Shown one piece after another: positions 45,636 to 58,590 of a DNA stretch of 64,000 nucleotides. Within the stretch, counting starts at the first letter, position 1, and each line of letters starts with the position of its first letter. The stretch spans positions 1 to 64,000 of the forward strand of contig JALQPE010002395.1 of assembly GCA_030407315.1 (NCBI GenBank), written 5' to 3'. The position numbers were made by a program, and so were the translations under genes. The notes beneath the pieces are model-generated. The model made no database searches. It was given only the letters and a program-made list of their open reading frames with translations, and was not told where the DNA came from. Origin of the DNA: Asparagopsis taxiformis (lineage: Eukaryota; Rhodophyta; Florideophyceae; Bonnemaisoniales; Bonnemaisoniaceae).

Positions 45636-46649
45636 TTAGTTTTTTTCCGAATTATTGGAGAGTTGAGATCCCCTTTGGCTAGATTGTGCCCTTTGAACGC
45701 CAAATTGGGAGTGGTTCCTCAGTCTTCCTCCTGAGTGGTTCCTTGCAATGCAATTTGGTTTTCCGCAGACGTAACAAAGCTTATTTGCCATCCTCCTTCT
45801 TTTCTCAGCGGGGGACAGTCGTTGTTGAAAGCCTTGGTTATAAACTCTTCTATTCTGGATGTTTCCGATTTGCATCGGTGTGGGTCCATTGGAGTATCCT
45901 GGATAGTTCGATGTGTATCCAAAGTTTGACCCATTGCTAGAGTATAACCCATCAAACTTATCAGCGATTCTCATTGCGTGATCTAATGATTCTGGTTCAA
46001 CTCTTTCCACCTCTATTCGGATCTTATGTTTTAGGCCTTGACTATAGTGGAAGATTTGTTCATCATTCTCCATGCTTGGTATTTGTAACAGCCATTTGGA
46101 GAACTCCTTGTTGTATTCTCTGACGGAATGCAACTTTCCAGTCTGTTTCAGTTCACTGAGTATTTTTCGAGCGTTCAACTCCCTGTTTACAGGTTCAAAG
46201 TGTTTCAATAGTTCCCTTTCAAACTCTTCGAAGGTACCAATATCAACTGCATTGAGAGTTACCAACTCCCACCATTGCAGTCCATCACCCGTGAGGTAGC
46301 TAACTGCATAGGTTATCTTAGTTTTCTCCGATGGAGGAAGGGTTTGCATGTCGAAAAGGTTTCGTAAACTCTTCAACCAACTTCGGGCATTTCGGCCACT
46401 GAACTTGTCTGGTTTACCTATCTCTAGATTATCCTTCCTTTGCTCTCTGGCTAGGTTTTGATACTGTTGGTTTGCAGCATCCAATTGACTTTGAAGGTGA
46501 CTGATCTGGGATTGCATCCGATCATATACTTGTTGGAGTGTAGGTTGTTGTGGGGTAGCCTGTTGTTGCTGATGTGGAGGAGGTTGAGTAGCCTGTTGAC
46601 GTCGGGTGGTTTCGGGTGTAAGCCTATTATGAATATTTTCAGGATCCAT
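45636..46649 (-). CDS. gag: Gypsy-1 gag
   Basis: 337 codons from ATG (MDPENIHNRLTPETTRR). Gln-rich N-terminus and coiled coil (MQSQISHLQSQLDAANQQY), then the Ty3/gypsy capsid region PDKFSGRNARSWLKSLRNLF, YAVSYLTGDGLQWWELV, FEEFERELLKHFEPVNRE, YNKEFSKWLLQIP. The nucleocapsid knuckle is atypical: CYVCGKPNCIARNH, in which Cys and His positions are exchanged relative to CCHC. Confidence 0.9.
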   Translation of the reverse strand: MDPENIHNRLTPETTRRQQATQPPPHQQQQATPQQPTLQQVYDRMQSQISHLQSQLDAANQQYQNLAREQRKDNLEIGKPDKFSGRNARSWLKSLRNLFDMQTLPPSEKTKITYAVSYLTGDGLQWWELVTLNAVDIGTFEEFERELLKHFEPVNRELNARKILSELKQTGKLHSVREYNKEFSKWLLQIPSMENDEQIFHYSQGLKHKIRIEVERVEPESLDHAMRIADKFDGLYSSNGSNFGYTSNYPGYSNGPTPMQIGNIQNRRVYNQGFQQRLSPAEKRRRMANKLCYVCGKPNCIARNHSGGRLRNHSQFGVQRAQSSQRGSQLSNNSEKN

Positions 46650-47047
46650 AATGAATTACAGTGTACTTAGAGAGCAAAAGTGTTTTAATCTCAAGTTTCG
46701 GTATTTCACGAAGGGAATTTTAATGTTCAGGATTTTCAAAGTTGGTTCAGAAATTTTCAATTCAATGCGACTTTTATTAGTAATTCAAAAGTTTTTCTAT
46801 TTCTGAGTGTAATACTTGAGAACCTTGCTTACAGACCCAGTAAGCCTTAAAGATGTACCAAAGATTGCCGCATGATGAACCTATGACATGCGTGGTGTTC
46901 CTCTGATGTACGGATAAGGATCATTTGCTCTTCAGCTGATGGCCGCATAGCGATACACCAATGATGGACGGGAGATGCCCATACGCTCATCTCCCGGACA
47001 TCAGCGAAGTATCTCTTGCGTACAGTAGAGATATCACGTACATCATT
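46650..47047 (-). other. Gypsy-1 leader segment between gag and the nested transposon
   Basis: Untranslated 5' region of gypsy-1. The part 46838-47047 has a second copy at 27690-27905. Confidence 0.7.
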
Positions 47048-47167
47048 CGTCTGTGTTCTCGGAAATGGACGCGGACGTCCACAACCTCTAGTACACCTAG
47101 TATTACTAGGCGGACGTCCATGTTCTCCAGTATTTTTGGATGTCCGCCTAGAACCGGACGTCCATGC

Positions 47168-48486
47168 GGTCTAGTACGTCTAGTATTACTAGGACGACAT
47201 TCATTGTTTCTAGTACCACGGATGTCCCCCTCGGGATGGACTTCCGCCATGTCTATGTCCACCTAGGACGGGCGCCGGTTCAGAAATTCAAAAATTTCGA
47301 CCCCAGAAATTTCTGCCGCCGTGCTCGACATGGATGTCCGCATCCATCACGGCGACCACTCTATTTTTCCTTGTCGGTCGACTCCAATTTTGTCTTTAAT
47401 TTTTTCATCCTCTCGCTCACACCCCCTTCCAGTTGGTGCTCACCTCCCCCGTACTGTACCTCAAACACCCCCAATACCACTCTAGCACGCATTTTCAGCT
47501 ACCTATCCCCGCTTCCACGGTGCACACCTCCATTCCATACCTACTTTTCTGCTCTACCGTACAGATTTCGTATAACCAGTCCTCATAATACCTCAGAATA
47601 GGGAAAAACATCCCCTATCCCCTCGACCATGCTCTCCCCCATCACCTTTGCAACGTATTGTTCTTCAATACCCTCTCTCCTCTACCTTCAACCCATCTCC
47701 TTCGCCCTCTCCACAAACTTCCCCTGCAGCTTACTCTTCGACCTGCTCCACCCCTCCCTCCCTCACCTGCTACATGCCCCCACGCCATCCGCATCTTCGA
47801 TACCGTATACACCACCACCACCGGCCCACGCTCCCGCTCCCCCGCCGTCTCCCCAGAAACCTCCCCGCTCTGAACCACATATCAACCCCCCACTTCGCAC
47901 CCATCCCCCCACTCTCCTCCCTCCCCAAATACAATAACCCTCTTCTTCCCCATCACATTCCCACTCACCACAGCCAGAACAGACGCCACCCCCCTTCCCA
48001 CCTCTTTCTCCTCACTTTCCTAAAACCCCTCCTCTCGGGGCCTTCAACCGCACCCTCCTACGGTCCCACCTAAACACCTCCTCCGCCCTCACTACCCCAA
48101 CACCCCGCAGCGTCTCCCCAATCCCCATAATATGCTTGTCGGCACTCCTCTCCGAATCACACTCCAATCTAAACCCGCACTCCGTACATTTCCACTTCCC
48201 CCTGTACCATCCCATCCCAAGATTCCATCCACCCCCCACAGAACACATCCTCATACCACAGAAGAATTTTCTTCCTCTCATACCTCATCCTTAAAACCTC
48301 CATCTGCTCCATGTAAATTTCGATGTAAATATTTTCTCCACTATGCAAACTCATACATGTATGAGCGTATGCCTTTCCGCTTCGTCAACCCTGAATATTT
48401 GTATTCATGTATTCATAAAATGGAGCCACCCACACCCCTATCCCGTTCTGCAAGCTTTACAAACCACCAGACGCATACTCCACAAC
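47168..48486. other. Left arm of the palindromic transposon, pyrimidine-rich
   Basis: 47390-48300 is strongly C/T-rich on the plus strand. A minus-strand frame at 48012-48281 contains KCTECGFRLECDSERSADKH, compatible with a zinc-binding knuckle, but with no other support. Nothing else recognised. Confidence 0.35.
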
Positions 48487-50757
48487 TATACAACAAACAC
48501 TACTCGCTATCTCAGACGACGCGGTACACAAGTAGCGTAGTCTCAACCTTCCGTGACGCCTTCCCTGATGCGTACAAGTGCGAAACACGTCTAGACGTAT
48601 ATCAGAAGTGAGCGCGGGAATTTTCGGCACAGGAGATGCTGGGCCACCAAATTGATTTTTCGGAAATTTTAGAATTTCTGGGCTGGCCAGCAATGCAATC
48701 GAGCTGGACATCCACCGGACGTCCATTTCAGGTTGGTCGTGTGCTGCCCACATCCATGCATTGCAGCAACTAAGCAGGCGGGCTCACTACTCATACAAAG
48801 TGCACGGAATATGAGTAACGTGATGTGTGAGTGTTGTTTGTCGTGAGGATGTAAGGTGGGACCATGATGAAACAGGGAAAAAGATGTCTCCCTAGCATAA
48901 CTTGGGCTTGAAGCCTGGAATCGACCCTTCGTAAGACGCGATTTTGGCTTACAGTTAGTGCTTACCGAAGCCAGTGACGGCCCCGGCCGGGGCAGCAGCC
49001 GGTTCCTGGGGCCGTTGTGGCCAAATTAGACACCTTGATTTGAATTGAAATTTGGGCTATTCTCAAAAACATGCACATGTGAACATGTTTTTGAGATGGG
49101 GGTCTGCCGTACGGCACAATCGACCCGCCCAAATCGATGATTTTTCACAATTTTTTTCTGCCCGAAATTTTAGAATTTCTGGGCTCGCCAGCAATGCAAT
49201 TGAGCCGGACATCCACCAGACGTCCATTCTGGGTTGTTCGTATGCTGCTCACATCTACGCATTACAGCAACCACGCAGGCGGGCCCACTGCTCATACGAA
49301 GTGCACGTAGCATGTGCAGCATGATGGATGAGCAGTGTTTGTCGTGAGAAAGTGGGGTGGGAGCATGTCGAAACAAGGACCAAAACTTCGCCCTGGCGTA
49401 TTGAGCCTGAGCCTGGAATCGATCCTTCGTGAGATGTGGCTTTGCTTACAGTTGGTGCTTACAGAAGCCAGCGATGGCCCCGCTCGGGGCGTCGGATGGC
49501 TTCTTCTGGGGCCGTTGTGGCCAGATTAGATACCTTGATTTGAATTGAATTTTGAGCCATTCTCAAAAACATGCACATGTGAACATGTTTTTGAGATGGG
49601 GGTGTGCCGTACGGCACAATCGACCCGCCCAAATCGATATAATTTTGCAATTTTTTTCTGACTGAAATTTTAGAATTTCTGGGCTCGCCAGCAATGCAAT
49701 TGAGCTGGACATTCACCGGACGTCCATTTCAGGTTGGTCGAGTATTGCACATGGATACAGTTTTGCAGCTATTTCTCAGCCCAACATTTTAGAATTTCAG
49801 GGCTGACCAGCAATGTAACCGAGCCGGACTTCCACTGGACGTCCATTTCAAGTTAGGCTAGTGCTGCACATTTGCTCGCATCGCAGCAACTAAGCAAGTG
49901 TTGACAGCACCGAGATGCCATGCAGACAAGGGGGAATCGGCTGCAAACGGCTTCCCTGGTCGGCGGCTGGATGTCTGGATGTGAATGGCTGCAAGCATGG
50001 AAATCTTGCTACCGCACAGCGCATACACACTGCAGCAGCACATCACTGACGCATGCGAAAGTTGGGTGCTGCAGTGCGTGGTTGTTTGTGTGTTTGTGTG
50101 TGTATGACGAACCTTGTGGTATCCCTAGGCGTGCACTGGTACAAAAAGTTTGGACTGCCCCATCGGTCGTACTTTGGCGCATTTACATGCATCGGAGAAC
50201 GACCAAGGAGGTAGAGCAGCAATCGCTGTTGGCTGAGCGTCCAAACTGGAGGGCTTGGGGCAATGGTTCTATAGCAGTCATTTATAGGACGCCCACCGTT
50301 GATGACTGAGATCCACGGTGGGTTTAGTATTCATGGTGTTGTCCTGCATTGGCGGACGTCGAAGACGAGTACTTCCAGTGAGCGTCCAAGGTGAACAGCT
50401 CAGCAGAGGATTATGATGTGGATGTGAAGGCATGGATGAGGCCAGCAGGAACGTTTCTGCAAGATGGGCGTGAGTGGGTAAGTGAGCGGGGAGGGGCCGC
50501 TCGGGGCGCTTGGTAGCTTCTGGGGCCGTTGTGGCCAAATTAGAATCAAGCCTATGTCCGGCGGACGTCCTGAATTGCTTTATTTTTTGGGCTATTCTCA
50601 AAAACATGCACATGTGAACATGTTTTTGAGATGGGGGTGTGCCGTACGGCACTTTCGACCGCCCAAATCGATGTATTTTTGCATTTTTTTTCTGACTGAA
50701 ATTTTAGAATTTCTGGGCTCGCCAGCAATGCAATTGCGCTGGTCATTCACCGGACGT
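48487..50757 (+). repeat. Giant palindrome, left arm
   Basis: Inverted match to 53382-56060. Built of five diverged modules, each with ATTTTAGAATTTCTGGGCT, CAGCAATGCAAT and GACGTCCATTTC motifs. Some also carry a hairpin CTCAAAAACATG-CACATGTG-AACATGTTTTTGAG and a GGCCCC..GGGGCC box. Confidence 0.92.
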
Positions 50758-50990
50758 CTATATGCGCTCAAGCGATTGCTGTCTGCTTCAAATACCTGAG
50801 ACATTATTGCCCCACACGACATAAAGTCCCCCAACATGCGACGCCCATCAAACATAAACATTTTCATGCTCTTACTACATTCTAGTCGCACACATACATC
50901 CATCTTCAAACAAAAAATGTCATTTAAACACCACCAGTCCCGCTTCATCGTACGCCAATACCGCCCAGTCGCCCAGCAGACAAGCTAGCC

Positions 50991-51344
50991 GTGCAGAAAA
51001 TAAGCACTGCCATCTACGACGGAAACGACTGGATCTCATCATCGCTCTCAGCATTTCCAACAAGCCCAACATGTTTCCCCTACGTCACCCTGCAAAACGA
51101 TACCATTGTATACTTCTGCATTCTCCGTCAATTGCATTCATTCAATCTGCGCAATGAATTCTTCAATCTCGAAGCCGGCCGGGTTTTCTGCCCATCCTGC
51201 AATAAGGGCATTGGAGAAAGTTCTCTAGCAATGGCCACTAAAGCCTTGATGCAACTACACGGTGCTGATTGCTTCTATCGCTTCCTCAAATCTGTCGACA
51301 TTTACAACATACCATCCATCCGACACATTTCCAAACTAAACTAG
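50991..51344 (+). pseudogene. Small ORF in the palindrome core
   Basis: 117 codons: IYDGNDWISSSL, a CPSCN pair, and FYRFLKSVDIYNIPS. A decayed relative lies at 52574-52760 (IYDGNERIY, SYRFLASIDSYKEP in another frame). No family recognised. The two copies suggest an old gene duplicated inside the core. A short upstream frame (MSFKHHQSRFIVRQ at about 50917) may be its original N-terminus. Confidence 0.35.
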
Positions 51345-53381
51345 ACTGTTCATTGACAAACTCGTGTGTAGCCCCATTTAGACCACTCACCACTGGTATC
51401 TGCTGAGTCACCGCGCACTGCCCTGGTGCTCCCTCCTGAATTCGCTTGGGCTGTCTCAATACATTCCGTACTATGCCTATGAAGCAGTCCCGTTATGGAT
51501 CAGCGTTTTGCGTGTTCAGCACATCATCCCCACGTTACCAGAGCTGCAATTTCTCAGCGGTACGGGTATCATCAATCCTTAGCACAGATGTGATACAGCA
51601 GCCGATGCAGGTCAATTTCTAGACTCGTAATTTTGCACTCAAGAAGGGAGATCGGTATGGAAATTGTCCAGGCATAACAAACCGCCTGTCCTGCTCTCCT
51701 GCAGAGCAAGCTCCATCGATCCAGTCGATCAGGAACCTGACGACATGTAGTCGGCGTTCGTTCCGGACGCGGAAAGGGCAAATTTTTGTGTGGCGTTTGC
51801 AGATTCAGTCGCAACGGGAAGCGATGAAACTTTCCGCATGGCGTTTGACTGCGGTTTATCTGAGACAGACATCGAGCGATCGGTGTTTCTGTCCAGATGA
51901 AGCTGGAGATCAATGCCGTATTTGAGCTGATAATTGGAGCAAAGATTTGAAACAAATTTTCTGTGCAAATTTACGACGCGACACGGCGGAGGGTGGATAA
52001 CTCAACGTTAGATGTTATTGGTTGAGCCAACATTACAAGACCGTACCGACGACACGCGCAATCATTGATTTTTCGCTCATTGCTTAGAGAGCAAAACTGT
52101 CCAATGGTCGTATCAAGTTAGACCAGCACATATTTCCGCAACATCTTGGTGGAACGAAGTCGGTGCTCACGAAAGCCTGAGAGCTGCCTTGAGTCGAGGA
52201 TTTTGTACGCCGCCTTATCTGTGGTAGTTTCATACTGCGTTGTTTCACCGTTGGACTTGTGCCACGCACACTTGGATCTCTCTCCATACGTACGTGTAGA
52301 TAAGATGTGAATTGAGCTACAATAGCATACCAAACTGGAAACCAGTATCTACATGCTTTGTGAGAATATAATGCCTCTTCCTCGAGAAAAGGCCTCCTTC
52401 GGAATACTAGATTTCATTCAACCATATCCATCCATCTCCCATCGCTTCAGCATGAAATCATCACCATTCCATCCATCGCAACATTTGTCTCTATCCAAAC
52501 ACTACTCTCCACACATCTCCCCGATCTTTCAGTCCGACCGTACCCGGCGGCGGCCGAGAGAAACGTACTGGCCATTGTTAAAAGTATCTACGACGGCAAT
52601 GAGCGCATATATTAAATCATTCTCTATGTGAACACAGACCCTAATTGCCTCTCGTTTGTGGCAGAAATGAAACAAACACAAAGACTGCAACTCGTGCATG
52701 CGAGAAGCAAAAGCTACAGATTTTTAGCAAGTATCGATAGCTACAAAGAACCACTGCAACGTTTATTCTAGACTTGTATACATTTTCATTAGCACTTAAA
52801 TTACCATACACGAATAGTATTGCATTAAAGATTTTTATGAGAATGACAGGGGTCAGCGGCCGGGTTCCCTCCAGCTCAGCTTGGCTCAGCTCCGGATGCA
52901 GATGTGGTGAAGGGAAGAGAGAAAAGTCAGATATTCTACCATGATCTGATTTGATTTGCAATCCGAGAACTTCTTGACTCCCAAAAGGTGTAAACAGTAT
53001 CTCTGCATATTGGCATCGACCAAAAGAACTGCAGCACTAACTCAATTTTCATTGCAGAGATCAGCACAACGTATTCGTCTTGAGTGTCACAAGTTGCAAT
53101 TAGATGGCGCTGACTCGAAGCTAGGAGAGTTGGTAGTTGTGCCGAGTCGGCGTCTTCGGTTTGATCGCTCGTGTAAATATCCAAGCAAAATGGCAGGCAA
53201 GGAGATACAAAGCCACGCAACAATCAAGCTTACCACATTCCCCAGCCAGAATCACCATAGAAATCCTTGCAGTCTGCATCACACAGATCATCTTACGCAG
53301 TGCGTGCTGCCCAGGTCGTTATTCGGCCCTATCCAGAAACACTTTTAGGCCTAGTGCAACCAGTAGATCTGAAATGGAAAT
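51345..53381. other. Rest of palindrome core (spacer)
   Basis: Single-copy spacer between the arms; apart from the 52574-52760 remnant, no gene recognised. Confidence 0.45.
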
Positions 53382-56060
53382 GGACGTCCGGTGAATGACC
53401 AGCGCAATTGCATTGCTGGCGAGCCCAGAAATTCTAAAATTTCAGTCAGAAAAAAAATGCAAAAATACATCGATTTGGGCGGTCGAAAGTGCCGTACGGC
53501 ACACCCCCATCTCAAAAACATGTTCACATGTGCATGTTTTTGAGAATAGCCCAAAAAATAAAGCAATTCAGGACGTCCGCCGGACATAGGCTTGATTCTA
53601 ATTTGGCCACAACGGCCCCAGAAGCTACCAAGCGCCCCGAGCGGCCCCTCCCCGCTCACTTACCCACTCACGCCCATCTTGCAGAAACGTTCCTGCTGGC
53701 CTCATCCATGCCTTCACATCCACATCATAATCCTCTGCTGAGCTGTTCACCTTGGACGCTCACTGGAAGTACTCGTCTTCGACGTCCGCCAATGCAGGAC
53801 AACACCATGAATACTAAACCCACCGTGGATCTCAGTCATCAACGGTGGGCGTCCTATAAATGACTGCTATAGAACCATTGCCCCAAGCCCTCCAGTTTGG
53901 ACGCTCAGCCAACAGCGATTGCTGCTCTACCTCCTTGGTCGTTCTCCGATGCATGTAAATGCGCCAAAGTACGACCGATGGGGCAGTCCAAACTTTTTGT
54001 ACCAGTGCACGCCTAGGGATACCACAAGGTTCGTCATACACACACAAACACACAAACACACAAACAACCACGCACTGCAGCACCCAACTTTCGCATGCGT
54101 CAGTGATGTGCTGCTGCAGTGTGTATGCGCTGCAGCGCATGTGCGGTAGCAAGATTTCCATGCTTGCAGCCATTCACATCCAGACATCCAGCCGCCGACC
54201 AGGGAAGCCGTTTGCAGCCGATTCCCCCTTGTCTGCATGGCATCTCGGTGCTGTCAACACTTGCTTAGTTGCTGCGATGCGAGCAAATGTGCAGCACTAG
54301 CCTAACTTGAAATGGACGTCCAGTGGAAGTCCGGCTCGGTTACATTGCTGGTCAGCCCTGAAATTCTAAAATGTTGGGCTGAGAAATAGCTGCAAAACTG
54401 TATCCATGTGCAATACTCGACCAACCTGAAATGGACGTCCGGTGAATGTCCAGCTCAATTGCATTGCTGGCGAGCCCAGAAATTCTAAAATTTCAGTCAG
54501 AAAAAAATTGCAAAATTATATCGATTTGGGCGGTCGAAAGTGCCGTACGGCACACCCCCATCTCAAAAACATGTTCACATGTGCATGTTTTTGAGAATGG
54601 CTCAAAATTCAATTCAAATCAAGGTGTCTAATCTGGCCACAACGGCCCCAGAAGAAGCCATCCGACGCCCCGAGCGGGGCCATCGCTGGCTTCTGTAAGC
54701 ACCAACTGTAAGCAAAGCCACATCTCACGAAGGATCGATTCCAGGCTCAGGCTCAATACGCCAGGGCGAAGTTTTGGTCCTTGTTTCGACATGCTCCCAC
54801 CCCACTTTCTCACGACAAACACTGCTCATCCATCATGCTGCACATGCTACGTGCACTTCGTATGAGCAGTGGGCCCGCCTGCGTGGTTGCTGTAATGCGT
54901 AGATGTGAGCAGCATACGAACAACCCAGAATGGACGTCTGGTGGATGTCCGGCTCAATTGCATTGCTGGCGAGCCCAGAAATTCTAAAATTTCGGGCAGA
55001 AAAAAATTGTGAAAAATCATCGATTTGGGCGGGTCGATTGTGCCGTACGGCAGACCCCCATCTCAAAAACATGTTCACATGTGCATGTTTTTGAGAATAG
55101 CCCAAATTTCAATTCAAATCAAGGTGTCTAATTTGGCCACAACGGCCCCAGGAACCGGCTGCTGCCCCGGCCGGGGCCGTCACTGGCTTCGGTAAGCACT
55201 AACTGTAAGCCAAAATCGCGTCTTACGAAGGGTCGATTCCAGGCTTCAAGCCCAAGTTATGCTAGGGAGACATCTTTTTCCCTGTTTCATCATGGTCCCA
55301 CCTTACATCCTCACGACAAACAACACTCACACATCACGTTACTCATATTCCGTGCACTTTGTATGAGTAGTGAGCCCGCCTGCTTAGTTGCTGCAATGCA
55401 TGGATGTGGGCAGCACACGACCAACCTGAAATGGACGTCCGGTGGATGTCCAGCTCGATTGCATTGCTGGCCAGCCCAGAAATTCTAAAATTTCGGGCAG
55501 AAAAAAATTGTGAAAAATCATCGATTTGGGCGGGTCGATTGTGCCGTACGGCAGACCCCCATCTCAAAAACATGTTCACATGTGCATGTTTTTGAGAATA
55601 GCCCAAATTTCAATTCAAATCAAGGTGTCTAATTTGGCCACAACGGCCCCAGGAACCGGCTGCCGCCCCGACCGGGGTCATCACTGGCTTCTGTAAGCAC
55701 CAACTGTAAGCCAAAATCGCGTCTTACGAAGGGTCGATTTCAGGCTCAACACGTCAGGGACAGGTCTTGGTCCTTGTTTCATCATGGTCCCGCCCTACTC
55801 TCTCACGATCAACCTGAAATGGACGTCCGGTGGATGTCCAGCTCGATTGCATTGCTGACCAGCCCAGAAATTCTAAAATTTCCGAGAAATCAATTTGGTG
55901 GCTCAGCATCTCCTGTGCAGAAAACTCTCGCACTCATTTCTGATATACGTTTTGACGTGTTTTTTACTTTTAAGCATCAGGAAAGGCGTTACGGAAAATT
56001 GGGACTACGCCACTTGTGAGCCGCGTCGTCTGAGATAGCAAGTAGAGTTTGTTGTATAGT
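53382..56060 (-). repeat. Giant palindrome, right arm
   Basis: Inverted copy of 48487-50757, near-identical over most of its length. It contains six modules rather than five: the part at about 55430-55850 carries an extra unit, implying unequal exchange between tandem modules in one arm. Confidence 0.92.
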
Positions 56061-58590
56061 ATTTATATTGTATTCCAAATGTGCGTTCGAGACCTCGTTT
56101 GTAATGTTCTCGTGGTTTTGTGGGTATCAGTTTTGTGCTCACTTCAAGTGCCAGAAGTTCTGGCAGCCCAATGGTGGAATGTGCCTGAGCGATCAGTCAT
56201 CACCGCTAGGTCACACATTTTGCTGGCAACGTGCGCTTGGAAGGACGAATGACCGCCGTGGGAGATGGATTTTCAATTAATTCATTTGAAATAATAAAAT
56301 TATATTAATTGCGAACTTCATGGAATAAGTTTGTGCTTTACAGTGGATATTACAGGGATCATTTAAGGGAAGCAAATGGATTGTGATATATATGATTATA
56401 CCATTCCGATGTTCTCGATCCGGATCTCCTCATTCGGGAGTTCAGAGACCATGGCTTGGGCCATTATTAATCTCAATACCGGCGATGATATGGAGTATGC
56501 ACAGCAGGACTTAAGCTGACGTTGAAAGCTGTCCAGTCGACGCCGCAGGTTAACCTGTGGAATTCCACTTCTCCGCCGTCACTGGCTGAGGTTCTTTGGT
56601 CGTGTTTCCTTTGTTTGGTGTAGAGGATAGAACGACGGTGAGTATGCCAGTTTGGAGAGTATGCAGCGAGGGAAGCGTGTGTTTTGAGTCGTACTGTTGT
56701 CGTTGATGCGATATTGATTCATTAGAAGCTTCGTGAGTCATGGTTTGCATGTTGTGAACCATGGGAGGCAGGTAAGTAAGTGAGTCTCGCGGGTGTGCAA
56801 TAAGGGATGCATGGGTTTTTAGTCTGACTGTTCTGGTTCATTTTGATGTTGTATAGGTGGTGCAGGAATAGTGATGAAGTAAGGTAAGTTTCATTGAGCT
56901 GAAAGACGGGTTTTGCGATGAAATGGAATGCTGACTACATTTTTTCGTTGCACGATTTGTGAATTATTGGTTGTATTGTTTGTATGATGCAACGAGATGA
57001 AGAGGTTAAGTGCGTCCTGAGGGTATGAAGCGAGGGAAGTGTTTGTTTTAAATTTGACTGTCGTCTTTTATGCAATATTTATTTATTGGGAGCTTAGTGA
57101 GTCATGGTGCATATTTGCTGAAGGGTGGAAGGGAGGTAGGCGAGCATTTGAGGGGTGCAGTGAGTGGAATGTGGGTTTTGAGTCTGACTGCTGTGGTTGA
57201 TGTTGATTTTGTGTAGGTGATTCTGGAATGGTGATGACGGAAGGTAAGTTACATTGAGCGCCTAGTTAAGTTGCGCGAAGATATGGAATGCTGACTACAT
57301 TTTTTTGTACAATTTTTGACTTATGGTTTCTATTGTGTGCAGGATACAACGAGGGTAAGTGAGTTCTGAGGGTATGCAGCGAGGGAAGCATGGGTTTTCA
57401 GTCCGACTGTTGTTGTTGATTTCGATTTTTTGTAGGTGATGCAGGAATGGTGATGACGGAAGGTAAGTTGCATTTAGCGCGCAGTCCGGTGGTGCGAAGA
57501 TGCGGAATGTTGACTTCATTTGTTGGTTGTGAGATTTTCGACTTTTGGTCTGTATTGTGTGTAGAATGAAACGAGAGTAAGTGAGTTCTGAGGGTATGCA
57601 TCGAGAGAAGTGTTTGTTTCGAATCTGACTATTGCAGTTAATGCGATATTTATTCATTGGAAGCTTATCCAGTCATGGTGCGTATTGTGTCGAGCGAAGG
57701 AAAGTGCGGAAGTTTTGAGAGTATGCTGAGAGGGACATGTGGGTTTTGAGTCCGACTGTTGTTGTTGATTTCGATTTTATGCAGGTGATGCTGGAATGGT
57801 GATGACAGAAGGTAAGTTTCATTGAGCGCCAAGACTTGTTTTGCGAAGATATGGACTGCTGACTTTGATTATTCATTGCAAGGTTTTTGGATCATGGTTT
57901 GTATTGTGTGTAGGATGGATGAGAGGTAAGTAAGGGATTTTCTAAGATATCTGGCGTGGTAAGCGTTGCTTTTCAATCTAACTGTTGGGGTTGATGTTGT
58001 GTATGTGATGCAGGAGTGGTGAAGCAGGAACGGCAGGACTCAGGGAGAGTGAAGAAGGGATCTAGGAAGATGGGGAATGAAGCTGTGAGGTGTTTCTGGT
58101 ATGTGTATATTTTCGGGCATACGATAGAAGTAAGAGTGGGTTTCAAGCCGTGTAAGATTTTGCTGACCATGTTCGTGTTTCATGTCTTGATGATTTAATG
58201 GGCTGGGGTGGTGTCGAGGAAAGCGGGGATGGTATTGGGAAGGAGCAGATTTTTTGTAATCTAGGTCGTGAGGGTTCTTGAAGTATGTGCGGATGGTGGT
58301 GCATGGCGTTCGGATGGTAGGGAGAACGCGATAGTGAGGGAGATGGGTGATCGACGGTATGCTGACAGGTATTTTGTATTCTGGCTGGATACGTATTTCC
58401 TATTCTAACCGGGTATTTATTTCCTATTCTGACCAGATATGTATTTCCTATTCTAGAGAGACGTAGACGTATTGTATACCAGCAGTTTCGTAAATGAGAG
58501 AATAAAATACGGTCCGATATGGGCCCTTAATTTACCATCCGCTGTAATTTCTTCCCTCCCGGTTTTTGCTGATATATTGTATACTGAATG
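56061..58590. repeat. Degenerate 220-350-bp tandem repeats
   Basis: Recurring block GTGATGCAGGAATGGTGATG, then ACGGAAGGTAAGTTTCATTG, at about 56857, 57216, 57435 and 57783, and partly at 58005. Each is followed by a GCGAAGATATGGAATGCTGAC-like stretch and a TATGCAGCGAGGGAAG-like stretch. Non-coding by appearance. About 56061-56800 contains nothing else recognised. Confidence 0.7.

Noticed and set aside
47629..48611. Pro/Ser/Thr-rich proteins in the pyrimidine-rich stretch
   Set aside because: Overlapping open frames in all three frames result from C/T bias; no motif in any of them.
48700..55600. Identical small proteins encoded in both palindrome arms
   Set aside because: Identity is explained by the DNA-level inverted repeat; the frames carry no family signature and cross hairpin motifs.
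28017..58198. Conserved 60-codon frame at 28017-28199 and 58016-58198
   Set aside because: Conservation equals that of the surrounding non-coding sequence in the two transposon copies, so it is not evidence of coding.
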